Origin: Haplomitrium mnioides | Lineage: Eukaryota; Marchantiophyta; Haplomitriopsida; Calobryales | Direction of reading: 5' to 3' | Length of the DNA: 27,942 nucleotides | Assembly: GCA_049999725.1 (NCBI GenBank) | Contig: JBNGIS010020077.1 | Location: forward strand, 26,310-54,251 | Shown here: one piece after another, positions 7,666 through 16,189 of the stretch | Position numbering within the stretch: the stretch's first letter is position 1 | How the letters are laid out: every line of letters starts with the position of its first letter | Position numbers and translations under genes: made by a program | Notes under the pieces: generated by a model | What the model was told of the DNA's origin: nothing | Databases searched by the model: none | The model's input: only the letters and a program-made list of their open reading frames with translations

Positions 7666-8032
7666 TTTCAAAGATTAGTGTGAGATGGTGAATGGTTAAG
7701 TGTAAATTTCAATAGGTGTTGGAGATCGTGTTCAACTCTATAGGACCATATAAGGGTTTGAGTATAAGGTGACCAACTCTCAAGTAATGAGGATTGAAAT
7801 GTGGCTAGCATCAACAGAGGCAATATCGACAATATGGATGTTTTGGGGCTTGTAGCCCTGGTAAGCCACTTTAGGGTTATACTATCATTTTGCTAGCCTA
7901 GCAAAATGCCTTCACCTAGTTAATCACTAAAAGAACAGAACTAATTTTACACTAAGTCTTTCTAAAACGTGCAAAACATTGTTGACACTCAACACAATAA
8001 GGCACGCACGCACAGTCTCGTCCGGACACAAC
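7666..8032 (+). promoter_or_regulatory. Upstream region of the PPR gene
   Basis: About 370 bases of unique sequence between the satellite and the first candidate ATG of the PPR gene, presumably holding its promoter. CCATATAAGG (7746-7755) is a perfect CArG-type CC(A/T)6GG sequence and could equally be a weak TATA-like element. A 23-base palindrome, CATTTTGCTAG-C-CTAGCAAAATG, lies at 7886-7908. No clear transcription start can be assigned. Confidence 0.35.
7886..7908. repeat. Perfect 11-bp inverted repeat with 1-base centre
   Basis: CATTTTGCTAG, C, CTAGCAAAATG. It could form a hairpin or be a dimeric binding site; it may also be a remnant of transposon ends. It lies about 125 bases before the first candidate ATG of the PPR gene. 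Confidence 0.6.
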
Positions 8033-8210
8033 ATGGTATCCACAGCCCTTCCCTTCACCTCGCCACCAATGCATCTCCATCTCCATGTCTATGGCCAGGG
8101 CTCCTCAATTGACACTGGCTCTGCTTTACGACTCTTTTCTGAGTCACCAACGAAGAAGACTCGTCAGCAACTCCACTCGTCATTTGCTGCAGCCTATAGT
8201 GAGCATCATG
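8033..8210 (+). CDS. Candidate first exon of the PPR gene (N-terminal targeting region)
   Basis: The frame from ATG 8033 reads MVSTALPFTSPPMHLHLHV, rich in Ser/Thr/His and poor in acidic residues, followed by SPTKKTRQQLHSSFAAAYS: compatible with an organelle transit peptide. If spliced at CATG/GTGAGC (8211) to an acceptor ending TCTAATCAG (8275), the joined frame runs straight into the PDF-motif exon. The implied 65-bp intron is short for a plant, so a frameshift near 8280 in an uninterrupted exon is an alternative; an overlapping frame starting at 8085 (MSMARAPQLTLALL) is also transit-like. The exon is plausible, its exact limits unproven. Confidence 0.4.
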
Positions 8211-8275
8211 GTGAGCCATTACTCGTCTCTTGCATGCGGATATTTGCCAAAAACTCTGCAGATTTCTCTAATCAG

Positions 8276-8412
8276 TCTTTGAGAGCATATCGAAGGGCTA
8301 TGTGAGGTTGAAACTTGTCTTTCGGGTTGTTGAAGGCCATAACAGTGTGGAGGAACAGTGGCGGGAGTTCTTTTCAGATCCTTCACAATGGTGGGATCAC
8401 AGAATGGACAAG
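8276..8412 (+). CDS. Candidate second exon: first half of an OSB-type PDF motif
   Basis: The frame is open from 8272 to the GT at 8413 and reads ...NSVEEQWREFFSDPSQWWDHRMDK. The W..FF.DPSQWWD.R pattern is the first half of the PDF motif of plant organellar single-stranded DNA-binding (OSB) proteins. It lies in the same frame as the PPR ORF. A stop at 8269-8271 closes the frame upstream, so the exon must be reached by splicing or a frameshift. The second half of the motif follows after the candidate intron. Confidence 0.6.
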
Positions 8413-8508
8413 GTGGATACTCTTAAAGCTTAAGGTTTTTCAGTTTCACAGTTACCCGTGTAGCATTGCGAGTCCCTGATCAAGCTGTGGATCTCTGGTG
8501 GTCCTTAG
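8413..8508 (+). other. Candidate 96-bp GT-AG intron splitting the PDF motif
   Basis: The sequence starts AAG/GTGGATAC and ends GTCCTTAG/GCAAAC. It contains in-frame stops (TAA in GCTTAAGG, TGTAGC, CCTTAG), yet its removal joins ...WWDHRMDK directly to ANPNYPDFKHK with phase 0, giving a continuous PDF motif of normal spacing. CTGATC, about 30 bases before the acceptor, could serve as a branch site. If it is not spliced, it is an inactivating insertion. Confidence 0.6.
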
Positions 8509-8610
8509 GCAAACCCCAATTATCCAGATTTCAAACATAAGAAGACCCGGATTGGACTTTGGCTGGACAGGAAAGCCAATCCCTCGTGGGTTCAAACAGA
8601 GCTGGCATTA
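8509..8610 (+). CDS. Second half of the PDF motif, joined in frame to the PPR protein
   Basis: In the PPR frame this reads ANPNYPDFKHKKTRIGLWLD then RKANPSWVQTELAL, immediately followed by MEPGSVS of the PPR part. P-D-F-K-H-K, LW-L/I-D and P-WV are the conserved landmarks of the OSB PDF motif, known in OSB1-type proteins as a single-stranded nucleic-acid-binding element in mitochondria and plastids. Here it would place such a motif at the N side of a PPR array. With both candidate introns removed, the whole protein would have 759 residues (8033-8210, 8276-8412, 8509-10473). Confidence 0.75.
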
Positions 8611-10473
8611 ATGGAACCCGGTTCTGTTTCTAGGAGCCTTTTCTCTTGGAATGCTATGCTGTCAAGATGTGTGAAATCTTGTCGAGAGAAGGACGCAATG
8701 AAACTGTATAACGAAATGAAAGCACACGAAGTGAAGCCCGACAAGTTTATTTTTGTCACGGTACTCAAGGCATGTGCCAATTTAGGAAAGATAGGAGAAG
8801 GTAAACATGTCCATGCGCAGATAATTGAAAGTGGGTTCGAGTCTGATGTGTTTGTAGGGAATAGCCTAGTGAACATGTATGCCAAATGTGGGAGCATAAC
8901 GGATGCAGAAAGAGTCTTCCAGAGAATGCCTGCTCGAAATGTAGTCTCATGGAGTGCCATGCTTGCTGGATATGTGAATTGTGAGTTAGGGCAAAAGGCA
9001 CTGGAACTATTCCGACAAATGCAAGCAGTAAAGGTCCAGCCAGATTCAGTTTCCTTTGTATTAGTCTTGAAAGCGTGTGCGAGTATGATGGCACTGGAAG
9101 AAGGGAGGTGTGTCCATACGCAAATCATTGAAAGTGGTTGTGAGTCAGATATGTTTGTGGCATCTACCCTGGTGGATATGTATGCCAAATGTGGGAGCAT
9201 AGCTGATGCAGAAGGCGTATTCCAGCGAATGCCTACTCGTAGTGTAGTCTCATGGAATGCCATGCTTGCTGGATATGTGAATTTTGAAGCAGGGCAGAAG
9301 GCACTGGAACTATTCCGACAAATGCAAGCAGAAGAACTGAAGCCAAACCCTGTCTCCTTTGTATTAGTGTTGAAAGCATGTGCTAGTGTAATGGCGCTTG
9401 AAGAAGGGAGGCGAGTCCATAGGCAAGTCATTATAAGGGGTTTAGAATTTAATTTGTTTGTGGGGAATAGCCTTGTGAACATGTATGCAAAATGTGGAAG
9501 TGTAGCTGATGCAGAAAGCGTATTCCAGAGAATGCCTACTCGTGATGTGATCTCATGGAATGCCATGCTTGGTGGGTTTGCAATGCATGGGCATGGCAAG
9601 GAAGCTTTGCAGCTTTTTAAATGGTGCCAACGTAGTGGTGTTAAAATGAATGAGGTCACCTTTGTTTGTCTTCTTTCAGCTTGCAGCCATGCAGGCTTTG
9701 TAGAGGAAGGCATCCGATTTTTTGAATCCATGGGTTCACTTTATGGTGTTTCACCAACAGTGGAGCATTATATTTGTATGGTAGATCTTCTGAGCCGAGC
9801 TGGTCGTCTGGATGATGCTGAGAACTTTCTTAGTAGTGAACCTAAAATTAGCAAGGATAGCATTGCATTGCGGACCTTGTTGGGTGCCTGCAGAAATCAT
9901 GGCAATGTGGAGATGGGAAAGCGAATAGGGCAACGAATTCTTGAAGTCGACCCTGATGATGCTGCTGGTTATGTGCTGCTATCAAACATCTACGCTGCTG
10001 CTGGCCAATGGGGTAGTTGTGATGCAATTCAAGAATTGAGGAAGGAAAGGGGTGTGAAAAAACTGCCTGGGCGTACCTGGATTGAGGTGGACACTAATGT
10101 TCATTCATTTGTTGTTGATGACCAGGTTCATCCACAAATAAAAGAAATTCATGCCAAACTACAGAGATTATCCCAGCTAATGAAGGAGGCAGGGTTTGTC
10201 CCAGAAACCCGGTTTGTGCTACATGATGTGGAGGAAGAAGAGAAGGTAGTTCGCCTGAGTCACCACAGTGAGAAACTGGCCATTGCCTTTGGGTTGATCA
10301 GCACAGTAGCTGGTACTCCTCTTCGAATTTATAAAAATTTGAGGGTTTGTGCTGACTGTCACAGTGCCACCAAGTTGATGGCAAAAATAGAAGGGCGTGA
10401 AATTGTTGTGAGGGATGCCAACCGGTTTCACCACTTTAAGGATGGGTTTTGTTCTTGTAGAGATTACTGGTAG
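8611..10473 (+). CDS. PPR-E-DYW protein, organellar C-to-U RNA editing factor
   Basis: 620 codons from ATG 8611, but the frame is open without a stop from 8509, and the upstream text (PDFKHK...GLWLD...PSWV) is protein-like, so 8611 is probably an internal Met. Repeats follow the PLS pattern exactly: P 10-44, L 45-79, S 80-110, P 111-145, L 146-180, S 181-211, P 212-246, L 247-281, S 282-312, then P2-L2-S2 (313-415), E1/E2 (about 416-480), a PG box (KKLPGRTWIEV, 483-493) and a complete DYW domain. Deaminase residues are intact: H552-S-E554, C580 and C583, then HH 607-608, CSC 614-616 and C-terminal DYW. Known DYW proteins act in mitochondria or plastids, binding RNA through P and S motifs and deaminating a cytidine. 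The target is unknown. DYW rather than a variant ending argues for C-to-U. No frameshift occurs in this part, so it is likely functional. Confidence 0.95.
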   Translation: MEPGSVSRSLFSWNAMLSRCVKSCREKDAMKLYNEMKAHEVKPDKFIFVTVLKACANLGKIGEGKHVHAQIIESGFESDVFVGNSLVNMYAKCGSITDAERVFQRMPARNVVSWSAMLAGYVNCELGQKALELFRQMQAVKVQPDSVSFVLVLKACASMMALEEGRCVHTQIIESGCESDMFVASTLVDMYAKCGSIADAEGVFQRMPTRSVVSWNAMLAGYVNFEAGQKALELFRQMQAEELKPNPVSFVLVLKACASVMALEEGRRVHRQVIIRGLEFNLFVGNSLVNMYAKCGSVADAESVFQRMPTRDVISWNAMLGGFAMHGHGKEALQLFKWCQRSGVKMNEVTFVCLLSACSHAGFVEEGIRFFESMGSLYGVSPTVEHYICMVDLLSRAGRLDDAENFLSSEPKISKDSIALRTLLGACRNHGNVEMGKRIGQRILEVDPDDAAGYVLLSNIYAAAGQWGSCDAIQELRKERGVKKLPGRTWIEVDTNVHSFVVDDQVHPQIKEIHAKLQRLSQLMKEAGFVPETRFVLHDVEEEEKVVRLSHHSEKLAIAFGLISTVAGTPLRIYKNLRVCADCHSATKLMAKIEGREIVVRDANRFHHFKDGFCSCRDYW

Positions 10474-10770
10474 TTGCTTTTTGTTTAGTAGTCAAATTTA
10501 GTTGAGTTTTCTTGAGTATTAAGAGGCAGGATATAATCATCTTCTACAAAGCACAAATGACAAACAATTGTGCTGGGGCAAACTTCTTTTACCTGCCAAT
10601 TCTTCTTAACTCATGTTCATATGTATGTCATTAATATTTTATAAGGTTAGTGACTTCATGGTTCACTTGCAAGTTACTTTGGGTTGGCTAATGGGTCTAC
10701 TTGAGCCCTATGCAGAGCCATCACTTGTCCAATTAATCTCTTACTTATTACACCTTAGCTCAATTATCTT
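10474..10770. other. Downstream region of the PPR gene
   Basis: AT-rich sequence after the PPR stop, expected to hold its 3' UTR. A short hairpin, AGCACAA (10550) with TTGTGCT (10568), is present. No canonical AATAAA stands out. From about 10690 the sequence begins to resemble the tandem repeat that follows. Confidence 0.4.
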
Positions 10771-11110
10771 TGAGCCCTCTACAAGCCTATAACAAGTTCA
10801 TTCTATTTTTAAATGGCTACACCTCAACTGAATTATATGTAAGCATTCTAGAAGCCTATCATAGATACATTCATATGTAGCTAGATGCATAATATCCTGG
10901 CTAAGTGTGAGCACTCTACAAGCATGTCATGAGTCCATTTCATATGTAGTTAGATGTACCTTGTTATNNNNNNNNNNAGCATGTCATGAGTCCATTTCAT
11001 ATGTAGTTAGATGTACCTTGTTATGATTACATGTGAGCGCGAGTCCATTTCATATGTAGTTAGATGTACCTTGTTATGATTACATGTGAGCACGCTAGAA
11101 GCCTATAGGA
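10771..11110. repeat. Degenerate tandem repeat of about 70 bp spanning an assembly gap
   Basis: Units contain GAGCACTCTACAAGCCTAT, then GAGTCCATTTCATATGTAG, TTAGATGTACCTTGTTAT and GATTACATGTGAGC. Older units start near 10771, 10841 and 10908; the last three copies (10921-10967, 10978-11030, 11041-11110) are nearly identical. The array grew recently at its right end, and that is where the assembly broke. Confidence 0.8.
10968..10977. other. Assembly gap of 10 N between identical repeat copies
   Basis: The 47 bases before the gap (10921-10967) are repeated exactly right after it (10978-11024). The gap therefore marks an unresolved tandem repeat, and the real copy number is unknown; the same bases may even have been placed twice. 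Confidence 0.95.
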
Positions 11111-12315
11111 TTCCATTCCATCTTATTTTTGGCAAAATGTCTACAACCATGAACTTTTGTTGGAATTAATATAACCATAGAAATATGATCACTATAAATA
11201 AAACCTCTATTTTTCATTGACACAATTGATGTTAATCATGACCTCAAGATCTAGACCATAAACCTAAAATAAAGGTGCACATAAACTACTAGCTTTGGTA
11301 CATATATAAAACACAAATATAAGGCAACAAATATGAATAGTTGTCTAAGTCATAGTCATTTGTAGCAATAATGTTATCCATAATAGCTTAAGGTATTAAG
11401 AGTATATACTAGAATTGGACATGAATGCATCATTTAAATAGAATGGTTGAAATCTCTAAGGATTTTAACTACAACAACATATAACATAACTACTCATAAC
11501 CACCATGCAACCGCCGATTCATTGCCTCTTGTTACTTGTTTTTTGAAGCTTTAGTCTCTTGTTGTTTATAAGTACTGCTTTGCCATCAATAACAAGAATT
11601 ATTAGTGCACTAGGTGAAACTTTTGCGATGTCTGGTGTGCTTGATAAGAAGACTAAGCGTTTGGAACACTAGAACATGTCCCACAATCATACTAATATAT
11701 GGAAGTAATACTTCTACAATGAACACAATAACATAATGTATCATGACAATGCTACAAATTGCATAAAGCACATCCAATTGCTCGAATAAGCTTCTCAATT
11801 CAAGTATTCAACAAAACCTAAAATACTTTTTTTTTTCCATCAATTGAACTAATACTCTCATATATGTAATTACTTGATGTGAGTGTGTATGGTGTTGTTA
11901 CTTTATCAAACAACTTATTTCATTGAGAATGCTCGACCATCTTGGCATTCTCACACAAACTCTTCTAATACACTTGATGCAATTACAAGTGACCAACATA
12001 ACCATTGGGTTATAGACTTCTTAAGATGGTGGATTATATAGTAGAGGAAGAACAAGACAACTCATTGGTGTTTTGTTGACATCTTGAGCATTCAAATTTT
12101 CTACACCAAGTTAAGGAATTTTCAAATCATACAATAAGAAGTGTTAGAAGAAAGGGAAATTTTGTGAAATAAAAATTACAGTAGGTGTTTAACTAATTCT
12201 TTTGTTTTTTCAATGTATAAGATAGTGTTTATCAAAGTGTCTCCTATGTTTAGTGACCACTAGCATAGTCTCTATGTAGACTTTTTTTTTAGAAATTACA
12301 TAGATACATACTAAA
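11111..12315. other. AT-rich intergenic region, no gene seen
   Basis: About 1.2 kb without a protein-like frame, RNA gene or clear repeat. The short open frames here are low-complexity and lack motifs. Confidence 0.6.
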
Positions 12316-12490
12316 CACTTTATGTACGTCACATGTGTTTTTGTAGAGCACTAAAATCTAGCGTGTGTTCACACAGTTTATTTGCATCTATTGAAGTTTA
12401 GACACTTTATGTACATTGCATGTGTTTTTGTAGAGTAATAAGAGCTAAGGTGTATTAGCACTTTTTTCTTGCATCTATTGAAGTTCTAAG
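12316..12490. repeat. Tandem duplication, 87-bp unit, two copies
   Basis: CACTTTATGTAC starts at 12316 and again at 12403. Both units share CATGTGTTTTTGTAGAG and TTGCATCTATTGAAGTT but differ at many other sites, so the duplication is not recent. No coding content. Confidence 0.8.
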
Positions 12491-13066
12491 TAACACCTTC
12501 TTTCCATTGCTTCTTTGAGCTTCATATTGTAAGATATATATCAATATTATGTTAATCTTAGCAAGTTCAATAACATTTGCATTGTTGATACAAACTCTAT
12601 AGTTTTAAGTTTCAATTTAACATTTTTATACGTAGTTATATATTCATTGAGTACAAAAAGGTTCAACAACAAACTTGTGACCACATTTGCTATGATGCTT
12701 TCACAAACAATTTGAGATGATAAGTATACTCCAAAACCCTCTTTTTACAAATTTTATATTGCAAACTTGTGTGTAAATATGAAGTCATTACCTATTATAC
12801 GTTCCTTGCAAAATGCAATAAATATACATAGATTGATAGAAATTTGACAAGGAGATAAGGTAGCAAGATAAAAAATGTATGACAAATTTGAGCATTCTAT
12901 TTTTTTAAAGTAAAATTGGGAAGCAATTACCCAAGAGCAACTATGAGGTTTGTCAAAAGTGGCATTAAATATGTGCTTTCAAGAGTTATTTGCAATAAAT
13001 GCAAAGATGCCATAAAGAGGCACTTATTTTTGTTGAAAGTGTTTTTTTGCATACATTTTAATGTGA
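12491..13066. other. AT-rich intergenic region before the inverted repeat
   Basis: No gene is seen. The last stretch (about 12960-13066) has weak similarity to the reverse complement of 18600-18680 (GGCACTT, AGTGTTTTTTT), so the inverted repeat may once have reached further out than its clear borders. Confidence 0.5.
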
Positions 13067-14190
13067 AACCCACTTGCTGTTAGTTGAGGGCTGGCTTGCT
13101 CTGAATCTATTAGCCCTGAACTAAAAAAACCTAAAACTTCTACTAGGTCAGTGAAGGCAAAAGGGGAGGGATCCCAACACTACACTTTACTCTAGCTACT
13201 TTATTGGTTTCTATTGGCTGCTTCAATCCACATCACAAAAATACATGTAGCCAATAGAACCAGAAATTTGAGAGAGGAGGCAACTTAATAGAATGGTTTA
13301 CATACATGACAACACATGAGGGAGAGGGGTGTGATGAAAACATTACAAGGAATAGGAGGGTGCTAGAAATGAGTGTTTAGCATGGGAGGGTGCTAGAAAC
13401 TCTTCTTGGAATATTCCTCCATCCCATGCATCATCCTTCTTCACTTCTATGAAACATCCATGATTATTTGCCAAAACCCTATCTTCCTTCTTGTATTTCC
13501 AGACTTCTTCCCTACGTAGATATTTGGCCCCATAGTCTGTAAGAGAACTTTCTCCTAGAGCATATCTTAATCCTCATCAACATGTCTAATTCAGCCCTCC
13601 AACTCAACTCACGTGTTGAAAAGCAACCCCTTTAAACTCCAAACACAGAATTGGAGTTGTTCTTGCCTATTCTTCATGTTGATGCTTCTCTTGAAACGCA
13701 AACCACAAGGTGCTTTAGGTACCTTTCAGAATCAAAACATCCTCCTCTTGGTTAAAAAAGGCTGCCTATTGAAACATTTTCCTACTTGACAAAATGCTAC
13801 TCAACATAACCTCTCCTACTCAAACAAAGGCCTCCACTAAATTTGTAAGATTGGTCTTCACCCTCTCATGCTAAGAAAAAACAACACCAATAGGATTTAG
13901 AGGATGCAAAAACAAATGTTCTCCTTCCTTATCACTGAAATCATTCTTGTAAATGAGAATCCCACTTATGCACCTTTGAAAAATAACTAACAAAGTGTTC
14001 TGCTCAAACCAAACAAACTGCCACTCCTTGTACTCATGATAAGGCCATATCACTCTGATCTCACAACTCAACAAACTGCCTTCTCTGAGAGCCAGCACTA
14101 CAGAACTTCTCATGCGGAAACACTTAAGGTCCCTCTCTCAAATTTCTTTTGCTAGACTGGCCTATCCGTAGATCACTGTGATGAATGGAC
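13067..14190 (+). repeat. Left arm of a large inverted repeat
   Basis: Its reverse complement matches blocks of 16190-18310 in order: 13081-13160 with 18216-18305, 13300-13350 with 18035-18085, 13400-13830 with 16495-16930, 13870-13990 with 16330-16460, 14020-14075 with 16240-16300, and about 14145-14185 with 16190-16225. In the best blocks identity is near 90 percent by eye, including a 40-base exact run around 13575-13615. About 1.1 kb of the right arm (16935-18034) is missing here; at that point the left arm holds two copies of GGAGGGTGCTAGAAA (13355, 13385). No intact ORF of known type. Confidence 0.88.
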
Positions 14191-16189
14191 TTGTGATTTG
14201 CTTCAGGTCAGCATCCTTGGTTTGCTATTTATCCCTCATATTTGCAACGCTTTTTTTTCACAACCTTGTTCAACTTTCTCTCTAATTCCTCAACAATGGG
14301 CATCTTGGTTGGCCTCTTACTTGAACAATGGTCTTTGACTCACCTCTACATTTTGCTCAAACAAAGAGATTTGGCTATGCATCTTGCTAGCAAAATGTTG
14401 CTACTCACAAACTGCCTTCAGTTCTGCCCCCTTCAAGATCAATGGAATGACAACCTTGCAACTCAATTGTTGAGCTTGAAAACTTCAGCTGTGCTTACAA
14501 AATATCTTCTACTTCAACAAAATGCTATATCTAAACAAGTTTACCATCTCTTACTGCAGCCTTCACACAACCATTGATAACATAAAGCCACCACTTTCTC
14601 TTCTCTTGAATTGTTGCCATTCCAATCTTCCTCCCTCGCTACATTTCTCGACTAAATACCTCACTCGCAAATAGAAATGTAAGACTTGCTTTGACAAAAG
14701 AAATTCTTTCATAGCTGCATGCCTAGCTCGCACTAATTTCATATCTTAGGCCTTTATTCTAATAAAAGAAAAGCTTGGAGTGTTGCAATCATGCCTTGCT
14801 CAAAGGTTCTCTTGGAATTTAAAATGCTTGTTGTAGCTTTCGCACTCTAATCTGCTCCCAAACACATTCTAGAGTGTCCTAATCTTGTTTTTGCTCCAAA
14901 TCCCTACAAATCACTTGCGCTAGAAGCACCTTTAGCAGAGCTTTCCAACAAGCCAAAGTTTTCTCAATTTTGAGCAAAGCTCAACATGCAAGGATTAGAT
15001 TACCGGGAAGGGGTCAAGCAATTGTATGCAGCTCAATGAATGCCTTTGAACTCTCTTCGTGAACCTCTCCACCAAACTTTTCTCAACATTCTCTAGAGCT
15101 ACCTCTAATTGACACTATGTCTCCCATTAGCTCCTCTTTGACAAATCACCCTTGCAAAATCTGGTTGAAAAATGTCTTCCCTTATCTTGCTAGAACTATA
15201 TCATGCCATGTCTCCTCATTGCTTGACAAAATTAGAGGAAGGCAAGAAATATGAAATCAGGAAAACTCTTCCTCAAATGCTCATTGGCAAACAAAATCTG
15301 CTGCTTGACGATTTTCTTTGCAACCTCTGCAAGCTCGCTTTGCTCCCTCTTCTTTGCAACATCCATTCTTAGAGTGTTGCTTTTTAGCACACTACACCAA
15401 TTCACCTCTTTCTCACTAAGGGACAATTGGAGTCCTCCATTGCTGTGTTTTGCTCCAAAAATGTGGACCTCCATTTTTGCATATTTCTTAAGAGCAACGC
15501 AACCCCTACGGTTGCACCTATCTTCCAACTTGGCTTCAGAAAAAATTGATTGAATTGTCATCAAGGATTGCAGCCTTATAACTCTTGTGCAGATTTGACA
15601 CCCCCTCTTCATCAAGCTGAATTCCAGCTTCCCAAATGCATACATTTCTCTTCAAGTTTCTTCTAGATTGGACTAGTGCATCACCACTCCTAGAGTTCTC
15701 TTCACAGCTATGAATTCCCATTCTTGGCTCACCTATAAAACTATGCAGAACATGAGGCATGAATTGCACCTTCCACATGTCTTCCTATAGCTCTAGGTTG
15801 CACTCTCACTTGAAACTGAAATAAGAAACAAGCCACTGCCATGGGTACATCACATGAACCTCTTTCAATATTAGGGCTGCATGGGAAATATTTTCCTCCC
15901 AACACAGCCCCTTGGAGCCCCACAAATTGCAGAAGGTATGTAAGATATTGATCTAAATCATATGTAGTGTATCCCTTAGTCAAGTACAAGTGTAAAGCTA
16001 GATGAGGATGCTCACGATTCAAAAAGAGGGTTCTGTTAGATTCAAAGACATTAGACTAAGTGAGAAATATGAAGAGCTTAGTTGGAGTAGAATGAACGAC
16101 AATCAAAGACATTGACAGTTGTGAGGCATCAAGGGAAAAGAATGGAACCTTCAATTCAGGTTTCAAAATGAAGGCATAAAGGAAATTGT
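14191..16189. other. Loop of the inverted repeat, decayed coding-like sequence
   Basis: About 2 kb between the arms. Minus-strand text around 15645-15232 reads like a helical protein with many Lys/Glu and is listed separately; the rest has short, interrupted frames on both strands. No transposase DDE/DDD signature, integrase, helicase or RT could be recognised. Confidence 0.5.
15232..15645 (-). pseudogene. Helical ORF fragment in the inverted-repeat loop, unknown
   Basis: 137 codons. The middle and end (SLSEKEVNWCSVLKSNTLRM, then DVAKKREQSELAEVAKKIVK, then FANEHLRKSFPDFIF) look like real helical protein sequence rather than random translation, with possible coiled-coil character in AKKREQSELAEVAKKI. 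The N-terminal part has four cysteines but no recognisable finger spacing. Neighbouring frames on the same strand are broken, so this is likely one surviving piece of a longer gene carried by the element. I do not recognise the family. It could still be a chance ORF. Confidence 0.3.

Noticed and set aside
8592-9731. Long minus-strand ORF of 379 codons
   Set aside because: It lies fully antisense to the PPR repeats and repeats with the same 303-base period; it is a shadow of a conserved coding gene, with no motif of its own.
14242-14577. Plus-strand ORF of 111 codons in the inverted-repeat loop
   Set aside because: Leu/Gln-rich without motifs; the opposite strand looks more protein-like nearby, and the region is decayed.
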